Source: JBEKTW01 sp963727845 (GTDB lineage: Bacteria > Bacteroidota > Ignavibacteria > UBA10030 > SZUA-254). Taken from it: a stretch of DNA of 64,000 nucleotides. The notes under the pieces were generated by a model. That model did no database searches, was not told the origin of the DNA, and saw nothing but the letters and a program-made list of their open reading frames with translations. The DNA lies in assembly GCA_963727845.1 (NCBI GenBank), contig CAVSHI010000006.1:124001-188000 (forward strand), written 5' to 3'. The position numbers and the translations under genes were made by a program. This document shows, piece after piece, positions 26,498 to 35,575 of the stretch; position 1 is the stretch's first letter, and every line of letters begins with the position of its first letter.

Positions 26498-28590
26498 CGA
26501 ATCACCACAAATTTACCAATCTGTTTTCCGTATTGAGATTCCACGCTGAACACGTAAAGACCTGAAGCAATCGCTCGACCGCCATCGCTTATCAGGTTCC
26601 ATGACATCTCTCCCAGGCTCGGGTCATCATGGTGGAGTGTCGCAATGATTTCGCCCCGGAGCGAGTAAATGCGTATCGTGCATTGTTGGGGCAGATGGAT
26701 GAATTTTATCAATCGCTTTGACTCATTCCATGCCTGCTCTCGTCCCTCCCATCCGCCATTCTCAAACGTGTAATCCTGATCCACTCTATAAGGGTTCGGT
26801 ACGACCAGGACTTTCCCCGGTTCTGTCGATACTGAAAACGGTATATCGACTCGTTTCCTCGCCGCCAAAAGTGATGATTCCCTGCCCTGCGTCGCGTAGA
26901 GTGTCTCAGGCACGACGGTTCCCGAGTTGTCAATATACTCGGTCACATATGCATCCGGAATCGCATAGGAAGTCACGGCGTACCAGTAGTTCTTGTCGGT
27001 GACGAGGTTTGAATCCACAAACGTGGTTTCAATACCCGTATGATAGCCGAAGGATGGACCAACGCTGTCTTTCACGTCCCATTGTGCCATGAGCGTGAAG
27101 CTGTTCGCAAGGCCGGCAGGATCTTCGCTGCGATAGAGTCTGTATCCTGCAAAGATGCGTCCGCCGTGCGGGCAGCCTTCGGGTGGATTTATTCTACGCC
27201 AATGATTGGGCGGATACAGTTCCGCTGCCTGGCTTGCGCCGTCCCATGTGTCCATGGGATTCACTCCCGTCCCGTCGGGTCCCCAGTTCAAAGTAACCTT
27301 TTTATATCCTGTTTCGATATGCAGCTTCGGCGAAGGTGGAACAACTTGAGGAAGGAAGTGCCTACTATGCAACATGAGAGCCTGTTTGGTATTGTCATGC
27401 AGATTGTCAACACCATTCTCGAAATAAGAACCGCTGACGAGAGCGATAGACACCTTCGCGGTGTCCCCAGGATTTAATGTATCGACTGGACCGAACGAAC
27501 ATAGGAAGTAATATGAACCCGGGATGGAACTCCACAAATTAGGTGTAATGCGCGGTTCACTGGAGTCTGAGGAACCGCTTAGAGCATCATATAGGTATGC
27601 GTCGGAGGGTGCACCAGGGGGGCCACCCGCCCAACCCTGGCTCCACTTCCGACAGCGAATCGAGTAGTATGGTAAATTTTGGAACGGCTTAGGCGTACTG
27701 AGAATAGTAAATCCAATTGGTGTGACACCAATACCTATCACACTTTGAGCCCAGGCTGTGCGAAGATCGGCCCAATATCCCGCAACATCTTCAAGAACAG
27801 GTGAACTCAACGAAGAAACCCATGCGTCCATCTCAAAGCCAATATAAACACCCCGAAGTTGATGAGTGCCAGTATTCACGATGGTATACTCTAACGGAAG
27901 GATCGGCTCTTTGACCGCAGTCGCCCATGCATACGAACGAAGAAGGACTTTTATTCCCAGCGGTTGATGACCCAGAAAGCCCGGAACCCAGTTGGTATCC
28001 GTGAAGCTCAGATAGTAATCGCTTTCCGAAATTGCGCCTGTATCCTGGGTGCCATTGCAAAAATTGTTGTTCCCTTGATCGATTCTTGAAGTGTGGTACC
28101 ACGGGTGATTCGGGTCGGTCGGAGACATTTCGTCAGTATAGGTGGTTTCATCAGGAGCGATAAATTCCGTAAATCCAGGACACGTTACGGATTTTACCAC
28201 CCTCGGGTTACCTGGACTACCCACATCGAGTAAAGCTCCGACGCAAATCCTCCCGCCCGCTAAGTGTTCAATGCCGGATCCTACCGGGTATTCACATCCG
28301 ATTTGAGTTCCAGATGCAACGATAGCGCTATTTCCGATGGTGCCATCCTCTCCGAGTAGCAGTGTGAAGGCGAAGCCTTGTTTCACCGCATATGGAATTC
28401 CGGTGAGGTCCACGGATTTCTTTTCCAGACGCACGGGGCCTCCGGCAGCGATTTTGCATCGGGTGTCATAAATAAATTGGCTGAAACTCGGAGGTGGATT
28501 TAGTATGAAACAAAGAGCAAGTGTGATGAGTATTCGCAGAGTATGGGGGAGCGCCGACAACACTCGGGAGTACTTGTAAATTTTTGGCAT
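26494..28590 (-). CDS. Exported protein with fibronectin-like and T9SS-type C-terminal domains
   Basis: A 698-residue exported protein. The N-terminus (residues 15-38, LPHTLRILITLALCFILNPPPSFSQ) is a signal peptide. Residues about 60-390 are of no family I recognise. Near residues 405-560 there is a fibronectin-like segment (PPSPKLHIETGYKKVTLNWGP, YRLYRSEDPAGL, LVTDKNYWYAVTSYAI). The C-terminal 80 residues (IKFIHLPQQCTIRIYSLRGEIIATLHH to GKFVVIR) resemble the FlgD/T9SS sorting fold, in a variant without NPFNP. Function unknown; it may be a surface protein or part of a large secreted complex. Its TGA overlaps the ATG of the propeller lipoprotein, so they are translated together. Confidence 0.8.
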   Translation of the reverse strand: MPKIYKYSRVLSALPHTLRILITLALCFILNPPPSFSQFIYDTRCKIAAGGPVRLEKKSVDLTGIPYAVKQGFAFTLLLGEDGTIGNSAIVASGTQIGCEYPVGSGIEHLAGGRICVGALLDVGSPGNPRVVKSVTCPGFTEFIAPDETTYTDEMSPTDPNHPWYHTSRIDQGNNNFCNGTQDTGAISESDYYLSFTDTNWVPGFLGHQPLGIKVLLRSYAWATAVKEPILPLEYTIVNTGTHQLRGVYIGFEMDAWVSSLSSPVLEDVAGYWADLRTAWAQSVIGIGVTPIGFTILSTPKPFQNLPYYSIRCRKWSQGWAGGPPGAPSDAYLYDALSGSSDSSEPRITPNLWSSIPGSYYFLCSFGPVDTLNPGDTAKVSIALVSGSYFENGVDNLHDNTKQALMLHSRHFLPQVVPPSPKLHIETGYKKVTLNWGPDGTGVNPMDTWDGASQAAELYPPNHWRRINPPEGCPHGGRIFAGYRLYRSEDPAGLANSFTLMAQWDVKDSVGPSFGYHTGIETTFVDSNLVTDKNYWYAVTSYAIPDAYVTEYIDNSGTVVPETLYATQGRESSLLAARKRVDIPFSVSTEPGKVLVVPNPYRVDQDYTFENGGWEGREQAWNESKRLIKFIHLPQQCTIRIYSLRGEIIATLHHDDPSLGEMSWNLISDGGRAIASGLYVFSVESQYGKQIGKFVVIR

Positions 28591-28905
28591 CGCCTTTCGC
28601 GAAACATGGGCAATCCAAGATAATTATGTGTCGGGCAAGACAAGAGCAGACACACCCCCGGATGTCGGGATGTATCTCCGACAGTCAAAGGTACAAAACT
28701 CCGATCAAAATGCAAAATTCAAAATTTAACCGCTGATGACCGCTGATAAAAGATGATGAAAATTATGGAGAAGTTGAATAGTTCAATCGTTCAATAGTGC
28801 TATAGTTGTTGACAAAAATATAGAATCAAAAAAACGTTTTAACTTATCTCAACTATCTAACTACCCAACTATTCAACTACCTAACTACTCATCATCTTAT
28901 CGGCT
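28591..28905. repeat. Non-coding divergent gap with short-word repeats
   Basis: About 315 bases without a gene. It holds CCGCTGATGACCGCTGATAA-type words (28729-28750), AGTTGAATAGTTCAATCG-type words (28771-28796) and, on the other strand, a copy (28844-28896) of the 24276-24328 element. AGTTGAATAGTT at 28772-28783 is an exact reverse complement of 28867-28878, so a hairpin with an 83-base loop is possible. CCGCTGAT-type wording recurs near 60430. Confidence 0.7.
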
Positions 28906-28933
28906 TTGAATCTCCCCCGTTTTTTGGTATATT
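28906..28933 (+). promoter_or_regulatory. Predicted promoter giving a leaderless HAD-hydrolase transcript
   Basis: TTGAAT (28906-28911), a 16-base spacer, TATATT (28928-28933), followed by TTCACAC and the ATG at 28941. Only 7 bases separate the -10 box from the start codon, so the mRNA should begin at or next to the A of ATG. Confidence 0.65.
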
Positions 28934-28940
28934 TTCACAC

Positions 28941-29615
28941 ATGAAGCACATTTCTTGTGTAATTTTCGATATTGACGGCACGCTCGCGCAAACCAATGAG
29001 CTGATCTACGCATCGTTCAACCACATAGCTGAACGATATGTCGGCAGAACATTTTCGGCGCAAGAAATCACTGCAATGTTCGGCCCGCCGGAGGGCATTG
29101 CCATCGAACGCCTTGTCGGCAGTGGACGATCATCGGATGCAATGGACGATTTCTGCGATTTCTACGATACGCATCATCCGAAAATGGCCGGACCGTACAA
29201 AGGAATCAAGGAAATACTGGAATTTCTCAAAGGCAGAGGGGTTCTGCTGGCAGTATTCACGGGAAAAGGCAAGCGCACGACGCTCATTACCCTGAAGCAC
29301 ATCGGCCTCACGAACTATTTTGACATCATCGTCACTGGCGACAATGTGACAAACCACAAGCCGTCGGCAGAAGGCATCCGGAAGGTTGTCAACATGTTTG
29401 CCCTGGAGCCGACCGAAGTCCTGATGGTTGGCGATTCGGTGTCTGATATTACAGCTGCCCGGGATGCTGGCGTTGCCATCGCAGCTGTTGTCTGGGATTC
29501 ATACGGCAAGGAAAAAGTGCTTCAAATGGATGTCGACCATCTGTTTCACAGCGTCGGCGATTTTTTCGATTGGCTGAAGATCTCTTTCCCCGTCCTCAAT
29601 GCACGCGAGGCGTAA
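28941..29615 (+). CDS. HAD-superfamily phosphatase, phosphoglycolate-phosphatase-like
   Basis: A 224-residue cytosolic HAD hydrolase. Motif I is FDIDGT (residues 9-14), motif II VFTGKGKRT (around 103-111), the Lys of motif III lies in TNHKPSAEG, and motif IV is MVGDSVSDITAA. The helical cap between residues 20 and 90 fits the beta-phosphoglucomutase/phosphoglycolate phosphatase subgroup (subfamily IA). The substrate cannot be told; phosphoglycolate, pyrophosphate or sugar phosphates are all possible. It leads a group of three same-strand genes: the next begins 3 bases after its stop and the third 23 bases later. It appears to be read from a leaderless transcript. Confidence 0.88.
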   Translation: MKHISCVIFDIDGTLAQTNELIYASFNHIAERYVGRTFSAQEITAMFGPPEGIAIERLVGSGRSSDAMDDFCDFYDTHHPKMAGPYKGIKEILEFLKGRGVLLAVFTGKGKRTTLITLKHIGLTNYFDIIVTGDNVTNHKPSAEGIRKVVNMFALEPTEVLMVGDSVSDITAARDAGVAIAAVVWDSYGKEKVLQMDVDHLFHSVGDFFDWLKISFPVLNAREA

Positions 29616-29618
29616 ATC

Positions 29619-30629
29619 ATGAAGGATACTTCGTCTATGGAAAAGCTTCCCGTCGGAGTCATCGGCGTCGGTCATCTCGGCTCGCTGCATGCCAAAATGT
29701 ATGCCGACATGCCGTCGGTTCAATTTGTCGGAGTAACCGACCTGGACCGGGGCCGCGCAGAAAAGGTTGCCCGCGAGTACAGGACGACCGCCTTCTCGAC
29801 AGTTGATGAGTTGTTGACGAAGGTTAAGGCCGTAAGCGTCGTCACGCCGACGAGCACGCACTTTGAGATTGCGGAGAAGGCGCTCGAGCACGGCGTCCAT
29901 ATCTTCGTCGAAAAACCGATCACACAGTCGATAGGTGAAGCCCGACGCCTTCTCGAGCTGTCGAAGAAGGCCGGCCTCAAGGTTCAGGTCGGGCATATCG
30001 AGCGATTTAATTCCGCATTGCTGGCGCTGGAGAAGTACCATGTGAATCCCATGTTCATCGAGTCGCACCGGCTCGCACAGTTTAACCCCCGCGGCACCGA
30101 TGTTGCGGTTGTCCTGGACCTGATGATCCACGATATCGATATCATTTTGAGCCTTGTGAATTCTTCGGTCAAGAGCATTCATGCGAACGGGATCGCGGTC
30201 GTCTCCGATACGATCGATATTGCAAACGCGCGCATCCAGTTTGAGAACGGATGTATCGCAAATGTTACGGCGAGCAGGATCTCGCAAAAGAAGATGCGGA
30301 AGATGCGGTTGTTCCAGCGCGATGCGTATATTTCCGTGGATTTTTCTGAAGGACGCGCGGAAGTATTCCGGCTTATGGATAAAGATGACCCGTCGGCCCC
30401 TTCGACGAAGATGCTGGGGGAGCTCACCTCCGGGAAGTTGAAACGGAAAATCACGTATGAACGTCCGAAAATCAAGGAAGTGAACGCTCTGAAATACGAG
30501 CTTGAGATGTTTGTGGAAGCAATCCAAAAAGGAACTCGCCCGGTGGTTTCCGCCGAGGAAGGATTACGCGCCCTCGAAGTCGCCCATCAAATCATCGAAT
30601 CGATTAACCGTCAACAGATTCCGGTCTGA
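29619..30629 (+). CDS. Gfo/Idh/MocA-family NAD(P)-dependent oxidoreductase
   Basis: A 336-residue dehydrogenase. The N-terminal Rossmann fold shows GVIGVGHLGSLHA (residues 13-25), with DLDRGRAEKVA as the cofactor-binding second strand, and the family motif EKP at 98-100 (HIFVEKPIT). The C-terminal alpha/beta domain (residues 125-320) carries the catalytic region with DLMIHDIDII, which contains the usual His/Asp positions. Related enzymes in this phylum oxidise UDP-sugars or inositol, and some take part in lipid A or glycan synthesis; the substrate is not visible. The ATG at 29619 is 3 bases from the HAD stop; an internal Met at residue 7 is an alternative start. Confidence 0.88.
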   Translation: MKDTSSMEKLPVGVIGVGHLGSLHAKMYADMPSVQFVGVTDLDRGRAEKVAREYRTTAFSTVDELLTKVKAVSVVTPTSTHFEIAEKALEHGVHIFVEKPITQSIGEARRLLELSKKAGLKVQVGHIERFNSALLALEKYHVNPMFIESHRLAQFNPRGTDVAVVLDLMIHDIDIILSLVNSSVKSIHANGIAVVSDTIDIANARIQFENGCIANVTASRISQKKMRKMRLFQRDAYISVDFSEGRAEVFRLMDKDDPSAPSTKMLGELTSGKLKRKITYERPKIKEVNALKYELEMFVEAIQKGTRPVVSAEEGLRALEVAHQIIESINRQQIPV

Positions 30630-30652
30630 GACTCGGTCCGCAGTCCATCGTT

Positions 30653-32104
30653 ATGCCTGAAGTGAAGCATATTGAAATTACCGAGGATGTCCTTTCCCGG
30701 GTCGGCGCAGTGGCCGACAGGCTGGGCTTGGAATCCTATGTTGTCGGCGGGTACGTCCGGGACCTGCTGCTCGGGAAAGATGTCAAAGACATCGATATCG
30801 TCGTTGTCGGAGACGCGATCTCCTTCGCGCACTCGGTGGCCGACGAGCTCGGGAAGAAACAGGTGGTGGTGTACGAGAAATTCGGGACGGCTATGATTCC
30901 TCTCGTGAGCGGGAAAGTGGAGTTCGTGACGGCCCGCGAAGAGAGCTACGACTCCGATTCCCGCAAGCCGCATGTGAAGCAGGCAACGCTTCAAAGCGAC
31001 CTTGCCCGCAGGGATTTCACGATCAATGCGCTCGCCGTCTCCATCAACAAGAAGCGGTTCGGCAACGTCACCGACCCGTTCGACGGAGAAGTGGATCTAC
31101 GCAAGCGAATCATAAAAACGCCGCTCGACCCCCGGAAGACTTTCGACAACGACCCGCTCCGGATGTTGCGCGCTCTCCGGTTCGCCTCGCAACTGCGTGA
31201 TCCCGGGAAATCGGGGGAACATCAGCATTTTCACATCGAGCAGAGAACACGCGAGGCGATCCAGGAGATGTCCGGGCGTATCTCCATAGTATCGAAGGAG
31301 CGGATCACCGATGAATTTCTCAAGATCCTTGCCTCGCCGAAGCCGTCCATCGGGCTAAAGCTTCTCCTGGATACCGGACTCGCGAAACATATCTTCCCGG
31401 AGCTGGTTGACATGGTCGGCGTGGAGCAGCGCCGGGATTATCATCACAAAGACGTTTTCCTTCACACGTTGAAAGTTGTCGACAGCATCAGCGCGACAAC
31501 GGACAATCTGTGGTTGCGGTTCACCGCGCTCGTCCACGACATAGCCAAGCCGCGTACAAAAGCGTTCAGAGAAGATGTCGGCTGGACGTTTCACGGACAT
31601 GAGGAGCTTGGCGCGCGGATGATGAATCCGATCTTTCGACGGCTGCGACTGCCGTTCGACAAATTACCATACGTCGAAAAGCTCGTGCGGCTCCATCTTC
31701 GCCCGATGGTGCTGGTCGGAGGTGAGGTGACTGATTCCGCCGTCCGGCGGCTTCTCTTCGAAGCCGGGGATACAATCGACGATCTGATGCTGCTCTGCCG
31801 CGCAGACATTACATCCCAGAATCCGCAGCGCGTCGCGCAGTATGTAAAGAACTATGACGTTGTCATGCAGAAGATGAAGGAGGTGGAGGAGAAGGATCGC
31901 CTTCGCAACTGGCAACCCCCTGTCCGGGGAGACGAAATAATGCGGGTGTGTGCTGTGGAACCGGGTCCTGTTGTCGGGATACTGAAGGGGATGGTCGAAG
32001 AAGCGGTCCTCGAAGGCCAAATCCCGAACGAACACGATGCCGCTCTGGAGTACCTTCTTCAGATAAAGGACCGGGTTTTGCTGGAAAATTCATCACTCAG
32101 GTAG
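30653..32104 (+). CDS. cca: CCA-adding enzyme / poly(A) polymerase family nucleotidyltransferase with HD domain
   Basis: A 483-residue protein of the class II nucleotidyltransferase family that completes tRNA 3' CCA ends. The head domain has VVGGYVRDLLLG (residues 30-41) and the metal-binding DIDIVVVGD (46-54), followed by RRDFTINALAV and DPLRMLRALRFA. After residue 230 a PolyA_pol RNA-binding region and an HD domain follow (RRDYHHKDVFLHTLKVVDSI and FTALVHDIAKPRTK), giving possible phosphohydrolase activity. The C-terminal arm (residues 380-483) contacts tRNA. It may be a CCA-adding, A-adding or C-adding enzyme; sequence alone does not separate these. It shares the transcript of the HAD and oxidoreductase genes. 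Confidence 0.88.
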   Translation: MPEVKHIEITEDVLSRVGAVADRLGLESYVVGGYVRDLLLGKDVKDIDIVVVGDAISFAHSVADELGKKQVVVYEKFGTAMIPLVSGKVEFVTAREESYDSDSRKPHVKQATLQSDLARRDFTINALAVSINKKRFGNVTDPFDGEVDLRKRIIKTPLDPRKTFDNDPLRMLRALRFASQLRDPGKSGEHQHFHIEQRTREAIQEMSGRISIVSKERITDEFLKILASPKPSIGLKLLLDTGLAKHIFPELVDMVGVEQRRDYHHKDVFLHTLKVVDSISATTDNLWLRFTALVHDIAKPRTKAFREDVGWTFHGHEELGARMMNPIFRRLRLPFDKLPYVEKLVRLHLRPMVLVGGEVTDSAVRRLLFEAGDTIDDLMLLCRADITSQNPQRVAQYVKNYDVVMQKMKEVEEKDRLRNWQPPVRGDEIMRVCAVEPGPVVGILKGMVEEAVLEGQIPNEHDAALEYLLQIKDRVLLENSSLR

Positions 32105-32135
32105 TGTAACTTTTGAGACAACTTTTCGTTAACTT

Positions 32136-32158
32136 GAATAGCATAATTGTGGCTATTC
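32136..32158. promoter_or_regulatory. Candidate operator upstream of the efflux operon
   Basis: A perfect inverted repeat, GAATAGC-ATAATTGTG-GCTATTC, 38 bases before the tolC-like start codon. The arm size and 9-base spacing suit a dimeric repressor such as a TetR-type regulator, but no regulator gene is adjacent. Confidence 0.45.
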
Positions 32159-32195
32159 TCATTACTTTAACTTTAAATCCTAAGGACTTACTTCG

Positions 32196-33548
32196 ATGAG
32201 GAACGCAATATTTCTCCTGCTTTTGCCCCTTTTGGTTGCTGGAACTGCGATTTCACAACCTGTGACACTGACACTTGAAAACTCCGTTCAGATAGCGGTC
32301 AATAAAAACCTGTCGATTATACAGGCACGAAACAATCTTGCGGGGCAGCAATTCGGCGTCACCGCCGCAGAGGGTAACTTTCTCCCGAGTTTTGGGGCGA
32401 GCGCTAACTTCTCACGCAGCCAGGCGTGGACACCGTCTGTGGTTTACATCCAAGGAGGTCAGATCGTGAAAACTACCGGGTATTCTCCTTCGAATTCGTA
32501 CACCACCGGTATATCGGGTAGCTATGTGCTTTTCAATGGATTTTCCAACACCTCGAACCTCAGTCTCGCCCGTTCGAATGCAAATGCCTCTGAGTACACT
32601 CTGGATCGCACGCAACAGACAACGGTGAATCAAACGTACCAGTCGTTTCTGAATGTTTTCAAAACCTATGAATTGATGAAAGTGAGTAACGACAACCTCG
32701 AGCGCGATAAGAAACAACTTGAGCGGATTGTCGAATCAAGCAATGTTGGCGCCCTGGCGCTCGCAGATGTCTACCGGCAGCAGGCGCAGGTTGGCGCGGA
32801 CGAGTTCGCCTTGATTCAAGCTCAGAGCACCCACGAGAAAGCCAAAGCGGATATGGTCGCCTTTCTTGGTGTCGACGTCGGCAACGAGTATACTTTTGAT
32901 TTCACCGGCATTCCGTCCGAGATCGATACGACTGAATTTGCTCCGCTGAACGCAACGTACTCGGATTATCAGAGCCTGGTTAGTACCGCGATTGCAAAGA
33001 GGCCGGATTACGTGGGATCGATTGAGACCCTGAACGGTGCGCAGGCAGCCGTAACCATGGCCCGCGCAAGTTACATGCCCACGATTTCCGCAAGTGGTTC
33101 CTTTGGCTACAGCGGTTTCGATTACGTCAGCGAATCCAATTACTTGACGGACAATCGAGCGCTGAACTTTGGCTTCACAGCATCTTTGCCGATATTCAAC
33201 GGTTTTTCAAGAGAGAATCAAGTCGAGCAGGCGCAGGTGGGCCGTATGAACGCCGAAGAGCAGGTGAAGCAGAACGAACGGCAGGTTCGCGTCGACGTCC
33301 GCAAAGCCCTTCTCGATCTTGAAGCATCGGAGAAGGAGGTCCGCGTATCCAGAACGTCCATCATATCGGCTCAGATGGACCTTCAGATCGCTCAGGAGAA
33401 ATACAACCTTGGATCGGGAACACTGCTCGACCTTCTCACCGCGGAAGCGAATTACACGACTGCTGCCAGCAACAAAGTCAGCGGCGTCGTGGACTATCTG
33501 ACCGCAAAGAAACAGATGGAATATGTCCTAGGGGTGATTGTTAGATAA
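32196..33548 (+). CDS. TolC-family outer-membrane efflux protein
   Basis: A 450-residue outer-membrane channel. A signal peptide (MRNAIFLLLLPLLVAGTAIS) is followed by two homologous halves rich in long helices (VTLTLENSVQIAVNKNLSIIQARNNLAG and, later, KRPDYVGSIETLNGAQAAVTMARASYMPTIS), with barrel strands such as NFGFTASLPIFNGFSRENQVEQAQ. The helices and strands match OEP family trimers that span the outer membrane and reach into the periplasm. It is the first gene of the six-gene export operon; the adaptor, ATPase and three permeases follow in order. Confidence 0.93.
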   Translation: MRNAIFLLLLPLLVAGTAISQPVTLTLENSVQIAVNKNLSIIQARNNLAGQQFGVTAAEGNFLPSFGASANFSRSQAWTPSVVYIQGGQIVKTTGYSPSNSYTTGISGSYVLFNGFSNTSNLSLARSNANASEYTLDRTQQTTVNQTYQSFLNVFKTYELMKVSNDNLERDKKQLERIVESSNVGALALADVYRQQAQVGADEFALIQAQSTHEKAKADMVAFLGVDVGNEYTFDFTGIPSEIDTTEFAPLNATYSDYQSLVSTAIAKRPDYVGSIETLNGAQAAVTMARASYMPTISASGSFGYSGFDYVSESNYLTDNRALNFGFTASLPIFNGFSRENQVEQAQVGRMNAEEQVKQNERQVRVDVRKALLDLEASEKEVRVSRTSIISAQMDLQIAQEKYNLGSGTLLDLLTAEANYTTAASNKVSGVVDYLTAKKQMEYVLGVIVR

Positions 33549-33578
33549 CAAGATTTTATATTCCCGGAGAAAACTGCC

Positions 33579-34823
33579 ATGGCAAATAATAAGAAATCAA
33601 AAAAGAAAGTTATCATCTTTTCCATCATCGGAGCAGCATTGGTGGTCCTGACGCTTCTCGTGATACTCGGGAGCAAGAAGGAAACGGTGTACACCGTGCA
33701 GACCGAGAAAGTCGGCTTGCGCACGATTACCCAGACCGTCACGGCGACTGGCAAGATCCAGCCGGAGGTCCAGGTTGTCATTTCGCCCGAAGTCAGCGGT
33801 GAAATCATTGCTCTGCCCTTCAAGGAGGGCGCGAAGCTCAAGAAGGGGGATGTGCTTATGAAAATAAAGCCCGACATCTACATCGCCCAGCGGGATCAGG
33901 CAGTGGCACAACAGATGTCGGCTAAATCAAGCCTCGACAAGGCCCTGGCCGACTACAAACGAGCCCAGGATTTATTTGCGAAAGGGTTGATCTCAAGCTC
34001 CGACCTCGAAGCGGCAAAGACCAACTTTGAGGTCGTAAAAGCCAACCACGATCAGGCAGAGGCGGCGGTGAGCCAGGCGACGGAAAGTCTCAACAAAACG
34101 ACAATTTATGCGCCTATGGACGGCATTCTATCCTCACTCAACGTCGAACTGGGGCAGAGGGTTCTGGGAACGAGTCAATTCCAGGGGACGGAGGTTATGA
34201 CGGTGGCGGACCTCTCGCGCATGGAAGCGCGCATCAATGTTGGTGAGAACGACATTGTAACCATAGCACTCGGTGATACCGGCAGGATTGAAGTCGATGC
34301 GCTGCCGGACCGGAAACTGACGGGTATTGTGTATCAGATCGGCAACACCGCGAAAACCACGGGCCTGGGGACGCAAGAAGAAGTGACGAACTTCGAGGTG
34401 CGTGTGCGAATTCTCGACAAGGACGTCGTCCTGCGGCCGGGAATGTCGATGACCGGAACTATTGAGACGAAGACCAAGCTCAACGTCCTTACCGTCCCGG
34501 TCCAAAGTGTAACCGCACGGTCGGCCAAGGAAAAGAAGGAGCAAGATGAGAGCGCTGCAATGGCTTCGAATGATTCGAGGATAAAGGAAAAGACCGAAAA
34601 GCCGAAAGAGGTCGTGTTCGTCATCGAGAATAATGTCGCGAAATCGATCGAAGTGAAGCGTGGAATCTCAGACGATTCATACACCGAAATTGTCTCCGGG
34701 TTGAAAGCGAACCAGGAAGTCGTTTCGGGAAGCTATAAGGCCATCAGCAGAGAACTGGAAGACGGCGCCAAAGTAAAGGTTGAAAACGAGAAAAAGAAAA
34801 ATACCAATCCGGGTTCGAAATAG
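33579..34823 (+). CDS. MacA/HlyD-type periplasmic adaptor of the efflux operon
   Basis: A 414-residue membrane-fusion protein. It has an N-terminal anchor (KVIIFSIIGAALVVLTLLVILG, residues 10-31) and a lipoyl/barrel-sandwich domain (QVVISPEVSGEIIALPFKEGAKLKKGDVLMKI). A coiled-coil hairpin spans about residues 105-170, with the return strand TIYAPMDGILSSLNVELGQRVLG. The beta-barrel and membrane-proximal domains follow (MTVADLSRMEARINVGENDI). The RND/MacA-like layout fits a bridge between the inner-membrane ABC permeases and the TolC-family channel. It starts 30 bases after the tolC-like stop and ends 17 bases before the ATPase. Confidence 0.93.
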   Translation: MANNKKSKKKVIIFSIIGAALVVLTLLVILGSKKETVYTVQTEKVGLRTITQTVTATGKIQPEVQVVISPEVSGEIIALPFKEGAKLKKGDVLMKIKPDIYIAQRDQAVAQQMSAKSSLDKALADYKRAQDLFAKGLISSSDLEAAKTNFEVVKANHDQAEAAVSQATESLNKTTIYAPMDGILSSLNVELGQRVLGTSQFQGTEVMTVADLSRMEARINVGENDIVTIALGDTGRIEVDALPDRKLTGIVYQIGNTAKTTGLGTQEEVTNFEVRVRILDKDVVLRPGMSMTGTIETKTKLNVLTVPVQSVTARSAKEKKEQDESAAMASNDSRIKEKTEKPKEVVFVIENNVAKSIEVKRGISDDSYTEIVSGLKANQEVVSGSYKAISRELEDGAKVKVENEKKKNTNPGSK

Positions 34824-34840
34824 GACGCCTTGAGGACCAC

Positions 34841-35575
34841 ATGAACAATTCGACAGTAATCAATCTCCAGCAAATCAAAAAGGTCTATGATATGGGCGGC
34901 GCCGAGGAAGTCCCGGCCCTTCGAGGCGTTTCGATCCAGATCCATCGAAACGAGTATGTCGCTATTATGGGGCCTTCGGGTTCCGGAAAATCGACCCTGA
35001 TGAATATCATCGGTTGTCTCGATACTCCCACCATGGGCCTCTACGAGTTCAACGGAGTCAATGTGAGCGAGATGAACGATAACCAGCTCGCCAAGATCCG
35101 GAACAAAGAGATCGGGTTTGTGTTTCAGACTTTCAATTTGCTTCCGCGTTCCGACGCTTTGCACAATGTCGAGTTGCCCCTCATTTATGGAGGTGTCTCC
35201 GCGGGGGACCGCAAACGGATGGCAATGGAAGCCCTTACGCAAGTCGGTCTGGGCGAGCGCGTGCATCACAAGCCGAACGAATTATCGGGCGGTCAGCGGC
35301 AGCGCGTTGCCGTCGCAAGAGCCATCGTTACAAAACCATCCATTATACTCGCGGATGAACCGACCGGAAACCTCGATTCGAAGACCGGCGACGAGATTAT
35401 GATGCTGTTCGAAGAGATCTACGACAAGGGGAACACCATCATTCTCGTCACGCACGAAGAGTATATCGCAGAGCATGCCCACCGGATCATCCGTATTCGC
35501 GACGGTGGCGTCGAGAGCGATGAAATAGTCTCCCAGCGCAAAATTCCAGCGATCCACGCACCTGTGGAGCCGTAA
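34841..35575 (+). CDS. MacB/LolD-type ABC transporter ATPase
   Basis: A 244-residue cytosolic ATPase powering the adjacent permeases. Walker A is GPSGSGKST (residues 44-52), the Q-loop is VFQTFNL (Gln96), the signature motif is LSGGQRQRV (148-156), Walker B is IILADE (168-173) and the H-switch is VTHEEY. The length and motifs match the MacB/LolD/FtsE group used for lipoprotein trafficking or antibiotic/peptide efflux. It is the only ATPase in the operon, so one ATPase must serve three permease genes. The last base of its TAA is the first base of the next ATG. Confidence 0.96.
   Translation: MNNSTVINLQQIKKVYDMGGAEEVPALRGVSIQIHRNEYVAIMGPSGSGKSTLMNIIGCLDTPTMGLYEFNGVNVSEMNDNQLAKIRNKEIGFVFQTFNLLPRSDALHNVELPLIYGGVSAGDRKRMAMEALTQVGLGERVHHKPNELSGGQRQRVAVARAIVTKPSIILADEPTGNLDSKTGDEIMMLFEEIYDKGNTIILVTHEEYIAEHAHRIIRIRDGGVESDEIVSQRKIPAIHAPVEP

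Noticed and set aside
29499..30527. A 342-residue minus-strand frame opposite the HAD and MocA genes
   Set aside because: It overlaps two genes with clear motifs and has no recognisable product; long antisense frames are common in GC-rich coding DNA.
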